Assembly (NCBI GenBank): GCA_023301725.1
Contig: JALZUD010000034.1
Location: forward strand, 58,747-122,746
DNA: 64,000 bases
Reading direction: 5' to 3'
From: Granulosicoccus sp.
GTDB lineage: Bacteria; Pseudomonadota; Gammaproteobacteria; Granulosicoccales; Granulosicoccaceae
Numbering within the stretch: position 1 is the first letter of the stretch; the number at the start of each line of letters is the position of its first letter. Shown piece after piece: positions 44,902 through 54,259 of the stretch. Under the pieces are notes generated by a model. That model searched no databases, had not been told where the DNA came from, and worked only from the letters and a program-made list of their open reading frames with translations. The translations under genes and the position numbers were made by a program.

Positions 44902-45726
44902 ATGTCGATGCTGAGTTTTGAGAAAAAATATCGAGTAAGGGGAGGCACCTTTATTGGAGGCGATTTGTTCGACTTCTGGGTAGGACCTTTCTATGTCGGA
45001 TTTTTCGGTGTCACCACTATCTTTTTTGCGACAGTTGGTACTTTGCTCATTGTGTATGGCGCCTCTCTGGGAGATACCTGGAATGTTTGGCGTATTAACA
45101 TCGCACCACCGGCCATATCGTACGGACTTGCCTTCGCTCCACTCAAGGCTGGCGGTCTTTGGCAGCTCATCACCATTTGCGCAACCGGTGCCTTTGTCTC
45201 GTGGGCTATCAGACAAGCTGAAATAGCGCGAAAACTGGGAATGGGTTATCACGTTCCTGTTGTCTTCAGTTTTGCCATTCTGGCGTATGTCACTCTAGTT
45301 ATTTTCCGTCCCCTGTTAATGGGAGCGTGGGGTTATGGTTTTCCTTACGGCATCCTGAGCCATTTGGATTGGGTATCAAACACGGGTTATCAATTTCTTC
45401 ACTTTCACTACAACCCTGCACACATGCTCGCGGTGACCTTTTTCTTTACAACTTGCTTTGCGCTAGCACTGCATGGTGGATTGGTGTTGTCTGCAACCAG
45501 TGTCCCAGACGGTGAAAAAGTAAAGACGCCTGAATATGAAGACACTTACTTTCGCGACATCATTGGTTACTCAATAGGCACGCTAGGCATCCATAGGCTG
45601 GGTATGTTTCTCGCTATTAATGCCGCGTTCTGGAGTGCAGTCTGCATCATTATTAGTGGTCCTTTCTGGACTCGAGGCTGGCCAGAATGGTGGACCTGGT
45701 GGCTTGAACTACCGGTTTGGGGTTAG
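44902..45726 (+). CDS. pufL: photosynthetic reaction centre L subunit
   Basis: A 274-residue, five-helix subunit that binds half of the special pair, the active-branch pigments and QA/QB region. The ATG at 44902 is preceded by GGTGGGGA and gives the standard N-terminus [20 protein letters not shown]; upstream in-frame codons are excluded. Conserved blocks: [70 protein letters not shown] (special-pair and iron ligands) and [16 protein letters not shown]. Length and motifs are normal. Confidence 0.98.
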   Translation: MSMLSFEKKYRVRGGTFIGGDLFDFWVGPFYVGFFGVTTIFFATVGTLLIVYGASLGDTWNVWRINIAPPAISYGLAFAPLKAGGLWQLITICATGAFVSWAIRQAEIARKLGMGYHVPVVFSFAILAYVTLVIFRPLLMGAWGYGFPYGILSHLDWVSNTGYQFLHFHYNPAHMLAVTFFFTTCFALALHGGLVLSATSVPDGEKVKTPEYEDTYFRDIIGYSIGTLGIHRLGMFLAINAAFWSAVCIIISGPFWTRGWPEWWTWWLELPVWG

Positions 45727-45737
45727 GAGAATAGATC

Positions 45738-46709
45738 ATGCCTGAATATCAAAATATATTTACCCAAGTGCAAGTGCACGGTCATGGCGAGATGGGTATA
45801 CCCATTGGACGTGAAAGCAACAATCGCGCTGGTAAACCGCTTTTTTCCTGGTTGCTCGGCGCTATTGGTAACGCGCAGCTTGGTCCCATTTATTTAGGGG
45901 CAACCGGTACCATGTCGTTAATTTGCGGCCTGATCGCGTTTGAAATTATCGGCCTCAACATGTTTGCTTCGGTCAACTGGGATCCAGTTCAGTTTGTACG
46001 ACAATTGTTCTGGTTGGCGCTAGAGCCGCCACCACCCGGGTCAGGTCTTGGTATACCGCGAATGGCTGAAGGTGGCTGGTGGTTGCTGGCTGGCTTTTTC
46101 CTTACAGTGTCCATTTTATTATGGTGGCTACGGACTTACTTACGCGCCAAAGCTCTTGGCATGGGTTATCACATTCCTTGGGCATTCGGCGCAGCCATTT
46201 GGCTATATTTGGTACTGGGTTTTATCCGACCTTTGTTGATGGGCGATTGGGGTGAGGCGGTACCGTTTGGTATCTTCCCGCACCTTGATTGGACTGCCGC
46301 GTTTTCCATGCGCTATGGCAATCTTTTTTATAACCCTTTTCACATGTTGTCTATCGCATTTTTATATGGCTCAGCGGTATTGTTTGGCATGCACGCGGCA
46401 ACCATATTAGCGGTTGGTCGCTACGGTGGAGAGCGAGAAATCGAACAAATAACGGATCGTGGAACAGCCACCGAACGTGCTTCTTTGTTCTGGCGTTGGA
46501 CGATGGGTTTTAATGCAACTATGGAGTCCATACATCGTTGGGCCTGGTGGTTCGCTATTCTGACGCCCATCACTGGTGGCATTGGTATCTTGCTCACCGG
46601 TACTGTTGTTGACAACTGGTATATGTGGGGTGTGAAACACGGTATTGCACCGGCTTATCCGGAAGTTTATGTCCCGAGTGTTGACCCTGCAGCCGGAGGT
46701 GCTAACTGA
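45738..46709 (+). CDS. pufM: photosynthetic reaction centre M subunit
   Basis: A 323-residue M subunit: [17 protein letters not shown] at the N-terminus, [59 protein letters not shown] (special-pair His region), [14 protein letters not shown] (iron ligand) and [22 protein letters not shown]. An AGGAG box lies ahead of the ATG, 11 nt after pufL. The C-terminal tail reaching PSVDPAAGG is typical of species with a tetraheme subunit. The stop overlaps the pufC start (TGATG). Confidence 0.98.
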   Translation: MPEYQNIFTQVQVHGHGEMGIPIGRESNNRAGKPLFSWLLGAIGNAQLGPIYLGATGTMSLICGLIAFEIIGLNMFASVNWDPVQFVRQLFWLALEPPPPGSGLGIPRMAEGGWWLLAGFFLTVSILLWWLRTYLRAKALGMGYHIPWAFGAAIWLYLVLGFIRPLLMGDWGEAVPFGIFPHLDWTAAFSMRYGNLFYNPFHMLSIAFLYGSAVLFGMHAATILAVGRYGGEREIEQITDRGTATERASLFWRWTMGFNATMESIHRWAWWFAILTPITGGIGILLTGTVVDNWYMWGVKHGIAPAYPEVYVPSVDPAAGGAN

Positions 46710-47911
46710 TGAAACTGTTTAAAGTAGGTACCTTTGTACTGTTGCCGTTAATCCTGAGCGCTTGTTGGGAAGCGCCTCCTGTTGAGGGTGAGCAAATCGG
46801 TTTCCGTGGTGTTGCCATGGAGCAGGTTACCAATCCTGACATTACAAAGCCGTTGATTGCGCTGAATCAGGTACCAACACCCTTGCCAAAGAACCCAGTG
46901 GTAGAGGGCACACCAAAGGCAGGTGATGTTTATCAGAATGTACAGGTGTTAGGTGAGCTTTCAGTTGCTGAGTTTGCGCGCACTATGGTGTCAATTACTC
47001 AGTGGGTAGCACCGGAACAGGGTTGTGCCTATTGCCACCAAGGGGCGAACTTTGCTGCAGATGATCTGTACACCAAAGTGGTATCCAGACGCATGATGCA
47101 AATGACACAAACGATCAACAGTACGTGGAGTGATCATGTCAAAGAGACTGGTGTCACGTGCTACACGTGTCATCGAGGTAAAAATGTGCCTGAATATATC
47201 TGGTTTGAGGACGATGGGCCTGCACACGCAGCTGGCATGTCGGCTGATAACTATCAGCAAAACAACGTAGCAACAAAAGCAGGCTACACCTCCATGCTGA
47301 GTGATCCGTTAACGCCCTATTTGCAAGGCGAACCTGAAAAAATACGTATTGCACATGAAAATGCCTTGCCCCTAAAGAATCAGAACAACAACGAGTCTAT
47401 GCAAGCTCTTGAGCGTACCTGGTCTTTGATGATGCACATGTCTGATTCGCTGGGTGTGAACTGTACGTACTGTCACAACTCGCGGAATTTTGCTTCCTGG
47501 GAGCAAAGTCCACCGGCGCGTGTCACTGCATGGCATGGGTTAGCGATGGTTCCAGCGATCAATAACGAGTACATGACACCTCTACAACCGGTATATCCAG
47601 AGCACCGATTGGGTAAACTCAATGATGCACCCAAAGCAAACTGTGCAACGTGTCATCAAGGCATCAACAAACCGTTGTACGGTGTCAGCATGCTGGACGA
47701 CTACCCAGAGTGGAAGGCTCCATTGAGCGACGAGGCCACGGTTGCGCCTGATTACTCAGATGTGCCCGAGTACCTAGACCCCAATGCGCTAGAAGATTCA
47801 GCTGAAGAAGAACCCACAGCAGCATTGGCGCAACCAAAGGTTCTTGAAGTTGCAACCGGTTTAACCGATGATGGTGATGCTGTCAGTGCGGAGGGCGAAG
47901 TGCTTCGATAG
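46709..47911 (+). CDS. pufC: reaction centre tetraheme cytochrome c subunit
   Basis: PufC is the periplasmic electron donor to the oxidised special pair. The 400-residue lipoprotein has a signal ending LILSAC (lipid Cys19) and four heme-c motifs: CAYCH (106-110), CYTCH (151-155), CTYCH (252-256) and CATCH (312-316), with upstream Met-rich helices (MMQMTQTIN, LMMHMSDSLG) giving axial ligands. After the last heme, an acidic Ala/Glu/Pro-rich tail of about 55 residues extends beyond the usual end. Last gene of the puf operon; an intrinsic terminator follows. Confidence 0.97.
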   Translation: MKLFKVGTFVLLPLILSACWEAPPVEGEQIGFRGVAMEQVTNPDITKPLIALNQVPTPLPKNPVVEGTPKAGDVYQNVQVLGELSVAEFARTMVSITQWVAPEQGCAYCHQGANFAADDLYTKVVSRRMMQMTQTINSTWSDHVKETGVTCYTCHRGKNVPEYIWFEDDGPAHAAGMSADNYQQNNVATKAGYTSMLSDPLTPYLQGEPEKIRIAHENALPLKNQNNNESMQALERTWSLMMHMSDSLGVNCTYCHNSRNFASWEQSPPARVTAWHGLAMVPAINNEYMTPLQPVYPEHRLGKLNDAPKANCATCHQGINKPLYGVSMLDDYPEWKAPLSDEATVAPDYSDVPEYLDPNALEDSAEEEPTAALAQPKVLEVATGLTDDGDAVSAEGEVLR

Positions 47912-47939
47912 ACCGTTAGGGCTTCACTCTATCTGCGTA

Positions 47940-47984
47940 AAAGGCAGCGACATCCGTCTAACTTCGGGTGATCGCTGCCTTTTT
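47940..47984 (+). terminator. Rho-independent terminator of the puf operon
   Basis: AAAGGCAGCGA (47940-47950) pairs perfectly with TCGCTGCCTTT (47972-47982), and the T-run continues to 47984. It ends the crtEF-bchCXYZ-puf transcription unit 28 bp after pufC. Confidence 0.9.
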
Positions 47985-48034
47985 GGTTTTCGGTAAGATA
48001 AAATCCAATTTCACATCAACGAGTCTTGTTATCT

Positions 48035-49015
48035 ATGGATACATTGCGTATAGCAACCCGGAAGAGTCCATTAGCCCTGTGGCAGGCAGAGGATGTCAAA
48101 GCGCGAGTGCAAGCGTTGGATCCGAGTGTGCAGGTGGAGTTGATAGAAATGACCACCAAGGGCGACATTTTGCTGGACAGCCCGCTGGCCAAAATTGGCG
48201 GTAAGGGTCTGTTCGTCAAGGAGCTGGAAACAGCCATGCTCGACGGACTTGCAGACATCGCGGTGCATTCCATCAAGGACGTACCAGCGGTTTTGCCAGA
48301 AGGTTTACACGTGGTGCACATTATGGAACGTGAGAATCCACACGATGCTTTTGTATCCAACCACTATGAAACACCCGAATCGTTACCCGAGGGTGCTGTG
48401 GTGGGTACCTGCAGCTTGCGCCGACAGGCACAACTGATGGCAAGATTTCCACACCTGAACGTTCATAATTTGCGTGGTAACGTCAATAGCCGTCTTGCTA
48501 AGCTGGACAACGGCGAGTTCGATGCCATTATTCTTGCCGCGGCGGGTTTGATCAGGCTCGACATGCCAGAACGCATTGCCAGCGAAATGAGTGTAGAGGA
48601 TAGCTTGCCTGCTGCCGGTCAAGGTATCGTAGGCATTGAAACGCGCATTGGTGATGAACGCACCAGCGCTATCCTAGACAAGTTACATCATCAGGAAACC
48701 AGCTTTCGTGTAATGGCGGAGCGGGCGTTAAGCGCGCGCCTCGATGGGGGGTGCCAAGTACCTATTGCTGCGTATTCTGAAATGCGTGGTGAGCAGATCT
48801 GGCTTCGTGGCCTGGTAGCGTCTCCTGATGGCAAGCAGCTGGTTACTGCCGATGCCAACGCTCATCAAAATGAGGCTGTTGATCTGGGGGTTAAAGTTGC
48901 TGAGATGTTGTTGTACCGAGGTGCTAACGATATTCTCAAAGCCTTGGGTTTAAGTCCTGCGCCGCTAGAAGAAGTGGCTGCCAGTGCGTCAAAATACGTT
49001 AGGCGAGACCAGTGA
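48035..49015 (+). CDS. hemC: porphobilinogen deaminase (hydroxymethylbilane synthase)
   Basis: HemC polymerises four porphobilinogens to hydroxymethylbilane, a shared early step for heme and bacteriochlorophyll. ATG 48035 is used, since the upstream TTG only adds three residues; 326 residues. Motifs: [67 protein letters not shown] and [12 protein letters not shown], whose Cys carries the dipyrromethane cofactor. It follows the puf terminator by 50 bp, so it needs its own promoter. Placement of hemC next to puf is not usual. Confidence 0.96.
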   Translation: MDTLRIATRKSPLALWQAEDVKARVQALDPSVQVELIEMTTKGDILLDSPLAKIGGKGLFVKELETAMLDGLADIAVHSIKDVPAVLPEGLHVVHIMERENPHDAFVSNHYETPESLPEGAVVGTCSLRRQAQLMARFPHLNVHNLRGNVNSRLAKLDNGEFDAIILAAAGLIRLDMPERIASEMSVEDSLPAAGQGIVGIETRIGDERTSAILDKLHHQETSFRVMAERALSARLDGGCQVPIAAYSEMRGEQIWLRGLVASPDGKQLVTADANAHQNEAVDLGVKVAEMLLYRGANDILKALGLSPAPLEEVAASASKYVRRDQ

Positions 49016-49082
49016 GAGCACGAGTGTGTATTTAACGCGTAAAAACTGTTAAAGACTTCGGGTTTTCCGCCTATACGAGTTT

Positions 49083-50318
49083 ATGAGCGTAAAACTCCAG
49101 AAGTATCAGCACCCTGCCATGCCCGATCTCAATCTGGTATCTGGAAGTGCAAAAATTCTACTTCTGGACGACGATGAAGTTTTTTTGCACTTGTGCAAAA
49201 GTTACCTTAAAAAGTCGGAAATTCTTAACTTTGAATTGGTTACAGTCAATACTGCGAAGCGTGCGCGTCTAGCATTAGAGATGGACTCTTTCGATTGCGT
49301 GGTTGTTGACTACACGCTGCCTGATGGCAATGGTATAGAGTTGATAAATGAACTGGCAGAGGATGTTGGGGATGCTATGCCGGGCACTATTGTCCTGACA
49401 GGCGATAGCGGTGATAGCGCCGCCATAGAGGCTGTCAAAGCCGGTGCAAGTGACTATCTGCAAAAGGCAAATATGACGCAAAGCTCTTTGTGCAGGGCTG
49501 TTAGCAATGCCATCCAGAAAAGTCAGCTGCGCATGATGCACCTTAGCCGAGTCAAAGAACTGGAAGTGTCAAACGATACTCTTAAACGGCGCAATGAGGA
49601 GATTCAACGGTTTTATCACACCGTGTCTCATGAAGTTAAAACACCTCTCACGGCTATTCAGGAGTTTGTCTCGATCGTGAATGATGGTTTGGCAGGAGAG
49701 GTGTCTGAGGAGCAGAAAACAATACTGAATTATGCCTTGGAGAGTTGCGATCAGATAAAAATCCAGTTTAACGAGCTGCTGGAAATGTCGCGCTTTGAGA
49801 CTGGGAAAATGCAGGTAACACTAGAGCCCTCTAACCTGTCTGAAGTGTTCAATCATTGCATCATAGCTGCCACACCGTCAGCTTTGGCAAAGAACATTAC
49901 ACTAAGGCTCGCGAATGACGATGTTCTGCCCCCAGTTATGATGCATCCAAGTCGTATTATCCAGGTGGTATCCAATCTTGTTGGCAATGCTATCAAATTC
50001 ACACCTGAGGGTGGACGTGTGATTGTTGATGCCGAACTGGTGGATTTGGGCGATCGAGTTCGATTAAGTGTTGCAGATTCGGGGTGCGGTATCCCAGCAA
50101 AGGACTGTGAACAAATCTTTGAACGCCTCTATCAGGTGACGCCCGGCAGTGATCTTGAGAATGAGTCGGGCATGGGGTTAGGGTTAAGCATTGCTTCGCA
50201 AATCATAGAGCTACATGGCGGGCACATTGACGTTAACAGTACATTGGGTGAGGGTAGCGAGTTCAGCTTTCACCTTAATACTCAAAGGTTGCACCAAGAC
50301 GACGCAGCGGTCGCCTAA
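49083..50318 (+). CDS. receiver-domain histidine kinase (REC-HisKA-HATPase)
   Basis: A 411-residue soluble protein without membrane helices. The receiver domain (about 23-140) has the acidic pocket LLLDDDE, phosphoacceptor Asp76 in CVVVDYTLPDGNG, Thr in VLTGDSG and Lys128 in YLQKA. A coiled linker (150-178) leads to HisKA with FYHTVSHEVKTPLTA (His183), then the ATPase with NLVGNAIKFTPEGG, VADSGCGIP and GMGLGLSIASQI. Receiver-first kinases usually take a phosphoryl group from another kinase and relay it. Position between hemC and the crtB-led genes suggests a role in phototrophic control, which is only inference. Confidence 0.9.
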   Translation: MSVKLQKYQHPAMPDLNLVSGSAKILLLDDDEVFLHLCKSYLKKSEILNFELVTVNTAKRARLALEMDSFDCVVVDYTLPDGNGIELINELAEDVGDAMPGTIVLTGDSGDSAAIEAVKAGASDYLQKANMTQSSLCRAVSNAIQKSQLRMMHLSRVKELEVSNDTLKRRNEEIQRFYHTVSHEVKTPLTAIQEFVSIVNDGLAGEVSEEQKTILNYALESCDQIKIQFNELLEMSRFETGKMQVTLEPSNLSEVFNHCIIAATPSALAKNITLRLANDDVLPPVMMHPSRIIQVVSNLVGNAIKFTPEGGRVIVDAELVDLGDRVRLSVADSGCGIPAKDCEQIFERLYQVTPGSDLENESGMGLGLSIASQIIELHGGHIDVNSTLGEGSEFSFHLNTQRLHQDDAAVA

Positions 50319-50342
50319 GCTGTGCTTAACATGGTGAACTTA

Positions 50343-51404
50343 CTACCTATCGTGCTCTTGGGCCGCAATTTTGTCTCGTTCATCTAGCGTGTGAAAGAGT
50401 GAAACCAGCCATTCAGTACGTGGGATAGAGGGCACGGAATCTATATCTTCAAGCAGGTATTGTGTTTCTATCAAAGGTGGCCATTCCAAAGCGTCTGTTC
50501 GTTTTTCAGAGCGGGAGAGCGGGATAGTCGCCAACGATTTTCCCAAAAGAAAGCTTTTTCTGGCACGGCTAACGATGGCGCGTTGATTAACGGTTTCGTA
50601 GCCCTGGCTTGCTATTTGACGACCAATATCTGAGTAGATAACACGGGCTGCTCTGATACCTGCACGGCAATTCAGCGGTAACAGAGCAACTCCTGCATCA
50701 GATCGTTTGTAAAGCACGTCAGCGTAGCTGAGGAGGCGCTTGCACATGGCTGTTATGTGTTCATTTTGCTTAGGGTTGGCCAGCCAGACCTCTGCATCAA
50801 TGCCAGCCTGTTGAAACCATCGGCGCGGTAAGTACAAACGCCCCATGTTGGCATCTTCACCAATATCACGCGCAATGTTAGTTAATTGCATGGCAACACC
50901 CATATCCAATGCACGAGCTACCGCGCGCTGGTCTGTGGTTCGCATAATGAGTGTCATCATAGCCCCTACACAACCTGCTACTCGTGCTGCGTAATCATAG
51001 AGCTCTGACAATGTGTCGTAGTGACGACCACTGGTATCCCATGCAAGCCCCTCAATTAGTGCATCTGGCATAGCACGCGGGATGGAGAATTCGTGAACAA
51101 CCTCGCTCAGCGCGCGATCCTCAGGGTGATCTTTAGGTTGTCCTGCATAGATGGCATCCAGACGTTCTGATAGCTCGTTTACAGCAGCTTCACCAGCGTT
51201 GTCTGCATCGATAAGATCATCGGCAATACGGCAGAAGGCATACAACGCTCTCGAGGGAATGGCGATATTTTTTGGCAACACCAGTGAGGCCATGAAAAAC
51301 GAATGTGAGCCGTGCTTGATTAATGTTCTACAGGCCGCAAGGTCAGATTTTTTATCATTGTTCATGCTGTTCACTTGTTTGTTCTTACGACCCAATATTG
51401 CCAT
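50343..51404 (-). CDS. crtB: phytoene synthase
   Basis: CrtB condenses two GGPP to phytoene. The 353-residue protein shows HGSHSFFMASLVLP, ALYAFCRIADDLIDADNAG (first DxxxD substrate-Mg site), YAARVAGCVGAMMTLIM and MGVAMQLTNIARDIGEDANM (second DxxxD), RLYLPRRWF. The ATG at 51404 is the first in frame; ATG 51365 is possible. It runs convergent to the kinase gene with 24 bp between stops. Upstream lies a repeat element that forms its leader, so it may be separated from bchO. The partner crtI is not in the window. Confidence 0.95.
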   Translation of the reverse strand: MAILGRKNKQVNSMNNDKKSDLAACRTLIKHGSHSFFMASLVLPKNIAIPSRALYAFCRIADDLIDADNAGEAAVNELSERLDAIYAGQPKDHPEDRALSEVVHEFSIPRAMPDALIEGLAWDTSGRHYDTLSELYDYAARVAGCVGAMMTLIMRTTDQRAVARALDMGVAMQLTNIARDIGEDANMGRLYLPRRWFQQAGIDAEVWLANPKQNEHITAMCKRLLSYADVLYKRSDAGVALLPLNCRAGIRAARVIYSDIGRQIASQGYETVNQRAIVSRARKSFLLGKSLATIPLSRSEKRTDALEWPPLIETQYLLEDIDSVPSIPRTEWLVSLFHTLDERDKIAAQEHDR

Positions 51405-51406
51405 TT

Positions 51407-51512
51407 GTCATTCCCGCGAAGGCAGGAATCTGTAGTACCGCAAACAGCTGGTTTCCTGCCTGCGCGCAAATGACGTGCTTTATGTCTGCGCGGGAATGAC
51501 GTGCTTTATGTC
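51407..51512. repeat. MITE-like palindromic element plus 26-bp direct repeats
   Basis: GTCATTCCCGCG at 51407 and CGCGCAAATGAC ending at 51473 form the ends of an imperfect inverted repeat (arms about 25 bp, with GCAGGAA/TTCCTGC inside). From 51461 to 51486 and 51487 to 51512 there are two near-identical direct units, each ending ATGACGTGCTTT(T)ATGTC. The second supplies the last ten codons of bchO, and the first the stop. AAGCACGTCA(T/C)TCCCGC is shared with the tandem repeats at 15934-16148. Confidence 0.85.
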
Positions 51513-52373
51513 AGAAGTATTCAGGTTAAGTATGAGCTCTGCCACCGACAATGGGTTTTCCTCATGCACGAGATGCCCAAACTCTTTGAGAATAGCCACA
51601 GTCACTATATCAGCAGGTAGTCGTTGTTGCAGCTTGTAAGTATCGCGCAATGGAATAGTTTTATCCCCCGTTGCTGCAATCAACAACACAGGCGTTTTAA
51701 AACGCGACAGAGCGGCGTTCAGGTTATCTAGCTTCCAGTTAGCCATCATGCGTAAGACGCCAGAGACGTGTTGTGTGTCTCTAAACAGCTCAGCATACCG
51801 ATCAAAGCTAGCTTCATCCACTACAGAGCCTGTGCTGTCGAGTAATTTTTTAATATTACGATTGTTTTTAGCGCGAAACGAGAAAAAGCGTGGCATCCAT
51901 TCGCTGGCTGCGCTAACTTTGGCTAACGGTGCAAACACATAGCTGGCTAAACCTTGAAGTGGCACCACTGCAGCATTTATACAAACAAGCCTTTTTGCAC
52001 ACTCGGGATGCTCCAGGCAGAGTTGCATCAATATGGCAGCTCCAGCTGAGTGTCCAATCAGCAGCTCGCTATGCAGTTGCTCTTGTTCAATTAACTGATA
52101 TAACGAATCTGCCATACCGGTAAGTGTCAGATCAGCATTGTGGGGCGTGATTGTTTGTGCATGCCCCGGTAAGTCCACCATCACGACGGTGTAATGCTCT
52201 GCCAGCAGCGGCGCTAGATTGGCCCATGAGTGAACCGATGCCCCGGTTCCGTGCACCAGTAAACACAGAGGACCACTACCCAGAGTTCGAATATGCCAGC
52301 TTAGCGATTGGCATTGAACCTGTCGCTCTGTTGTAGAGTGGCCAGATTGAGACAATAGGGCATGAGTAGTCAT
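51480..52373 (-). CDS. bchO: Mg-chelatase-associated alpha/beta hydrolase
   Basis: BchO is an alpha/beta-hydrolase-fold protein linked to bchI/bchD; its role near Mg-chelation or as an esterase is not settled. The 297 residues contain the oxyanion strand LCLLVHGTGASVHSW, VMVDLPGHAQT, and the nucleophile elbow IGHSAGAAI, with a late Asp (AATGDKTIP) and His (FGHLVHEENP). The ATG overlaps the bchD stop (4 nt). The last residues, DIKHVIPAQT, are encoded by a dispersed repeat that ends the gene, so the native C-terminus may have been altered. Confidence 0.92.
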   Translation of the reverse strand: MTTHALLSQSGHSTTERQVQCQSLSWHIRTLGSGPLCLLVHGTGASVHSWANLAPLLAEHYTVVMVDLPGHAQTITPHNADLTLTGMADSLYQLIEQEQLHSELLIGHSAGAAILMQLCLEHPECAKRLVCINAAVVPLQGLASYVFAPLAKVSAASEWMPRFFSFRAKNNRNIKKLLDSTGSVVDEASFDRYAELFRDTQHVSGVLRMMANWKLDNLNAALSRFKTPVLLIAATGDKTIPLRDTYKLQQRLPADIVTVAILKEFGHLVHEENPLSVAELILNLNTSDIKHVIPAQT

Positions 52374-54259
52374 GTTCCGGTTAACTCAGGCACAGCCTGC
52401 GCATCGAAGGCCGGCAAAGGTAGGTATCTGGCTTGTAGTATTGATGCTAACTCCCGAGCCTGCGGTCTCGCTCTGGGGGCGGTGTCCACAAACAGAATTC
52501 GTGCGTCTGAGTTTGCCAATTGGCGCGCTGCATGGTGGGCATCTTCCATAGCCTGAGTACGCGAGGCACTTCCATCGCGTGCAATGTTTGCTTTGCCGTC
52601 AGTCATGATAATCACCACTGGCGTCTCACCTGCTTGTTTTAACTGATGAACGACCTGAAAAGCTAGATCAAGTCCGCTTGCCAATGGTGTGCCACCACCG
52701 CCAGGCAACTGTGCTAACTCACGTTTGGCCCTGACCAATGATCGGGTTGGAGGTAGCTCTAATTGCGCAGAGTCACCGCGAAAACTTATCATGGCAACTC
52801 GATCACGGCGCACATAGCATTCTGCTAGCAACAGTTCCACAGCCCCCTTTGCTTCTGCAAGGCGATGCAGCGCGGCAGAGCCTGATGCATCCACGACAAA
52901 TACAGTTGTTGTGCGCGTCGGTTGTTTGTAGCGTGTTATGCGAAAATCTTCGAGGCGAACTTGCAAACGCCGTGTATTGGGCGAATTGTTCGTTAAGTCA
53001 TTGCCTCGTAAGCGCTGTTTAGGTGCTGCAGCTTTCAGTGTTTCTATAACGTTTAGTCGTTGGCCTGACAAACCGCCACGGGGTCGCTTAACACCAACAG
53101 GGCGACCGCTTGTGCCTTTGCTGGTGGCGCCCGCATCGCGACCACTGGTTTGATTGTTTCGTTGGCCACGCACAAGATTAGCAATTAAGTGTTCGGGCAA
53201 TGTCGCAGCTGCAGCTTCAAGCAGTTGTTCACCCATGTCTTCAAGAGATTCTGGTTGTTGTTCCTCTTGAGCGAGCTCGTTAGGGTCTTGTGCGTCAGCT
53301 GGTGGGGTATTTTCTTGCTCTTGTTGATCTTCAATATGATCCTCCAAGGGCTCATCTGGCGACTCCTCCGTCGACTCTTCTTCCGATGGGTTCTGCTGAG
53401 GTTCCACGCCTAAGGCTCTGGGCGATAAGACAAGTTGCGCTGCTACCCCGGCATCTTCAATAGTGACGGTGTGTCTAGAGCGCATTGCGGCATGTACGCG
53501 TGCAACACGAACGGCGAAAAGCAGTGATCGCATGGATTCCACACCCAGACGTTGAGCCAGTAGGGTTAATTCCATTAACAGTTCATCAGGAAACTCTACT
53601 TGGTTGGCGTCTATTTTTTGAGCTTCTAGGGCTGTAGCCTCTCGGGATTTAGCGTCTTGAGGTTTTGCGCTTTGCTGGCTTGCATCTTGAGATTTTCCGG
53701 AATGTGCTGCTAGACCATTTGCGTCTTGCTGGCCTGCGTTTTGTGACTCCTCGACGAGGGGGCTATCTACAGAATTGACAAGTGCTTGCAAGGTTGCAAG
53801 AGGCATTGCAGGCAATTCGATAAGTAGAGCAAGCCGCTCTGCTATGGATGAGCTAGCAAGGCCTGGTTCTTCGGTTGTACTTTCGTCCATGATTAGCATG
53901 ACAGTCTCTGGTGCATCCGGATTATCAAGATGCACGCTAAGAATTGAGCATGTGGTGGTATCCAGCCGCTCGGCACCATTGATAATTAATGCGCCAGTTT
54001 GTTGATCCAGTAGCCCAGACTGATACACAGGTTTTCCTTTTGCCAGTGTCGAACTGATGTCAAGAGCACCGAGCAGTCGGTCTGATGAGGCTGACGTTGG
54101 AATTTTAGTGGTGCTAAAGCGCCGGCTTATACAATCGGCGTAGGCTAGCTGTACTGGTCCATGTGCTGAACCGACAATCAATCCTTTAAGAGAAGCATCC
54201 GCCTTAAGCAGATCCAACGCTGTTAAAGCAAGAGCCCAGCGCTGCTCACAATCTATCAT
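52370..54259 (-). CDS. bchD: magnesium chelatase subunit D
   Basis: BchD joins BchI in the AAA+ motor that drives Mg insertion by BchH. The 629 residues comprise a degenerate AAA-like N-terminal domain (no Walker A), an acidic/proline-rich linker at about 290-345, and a von Willebrand A domain with the MIDAS motif DASGSA (457-462) and AQLPGGGGTPLASGLD. A Gln/Ala/Ser/Asp-rich insertion at about residues 169-220, made of loose SQDAxxQ repeats, interrupts the N-terminal domain and is atypical. Overlaps bchI and bchO by 4 nt on each side. Confidence 0.95.
   Translation of the reverse strand: MIDCEQRWALALTALDLLKADASLKGLIVGSAHGPVQLAYADCISRRFSTTKIPTSASSDRLLGALDISSTLAKGKPVYQSGLLDQQTGALIINGAERLDTTTCSILSVHLDNPDAPETVMLIMDESTTEEPGLASSSIAERLALLIELPAMPLATLQALVNSVDSPLVEESQNAGQQDANGLAAHSGKSQDASQQSAKPQDAKSREATALEAQKIDANQVEFPDELLMELTLLAQRLGVESMRSLLFAVRVARVHAAMRSRHTVTIEDAGVAAQLVLSPRALGVEPQQNPSEEESTEESPDEPLEDHIEDQQEQENTPPADAQDPNELAQEEQQPESLEDMGEQLLEAAAATLPEHLIANLVRGQRNNQTSGRDAGATSKGTSGRPVGVKRPRGGLSGQRLNVIETLKAAAPKQRLRGNDLTNNSPNTRRLQVRLEDFRITRYKQPTRTTTVFVVDASGSAALHRLAEAKGAVELLLAECYVRRDRVAMISFRGDSAQLELPPTRSLVRAKRELAQLPGGGGTPLASGLDLAFQVVHQLKQAGETPVVIIMTDGKANIARDGSASRTQAMEDAHHAARQLANSDARILFVDTAPRARPQARELASILQARYLPLPAFDAQAVPELTGT

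Noticed and set aside
51407..51512. Insertion sequence
   Set aside because: No transposase gene; only a short palindromic element of MITE/REP type.
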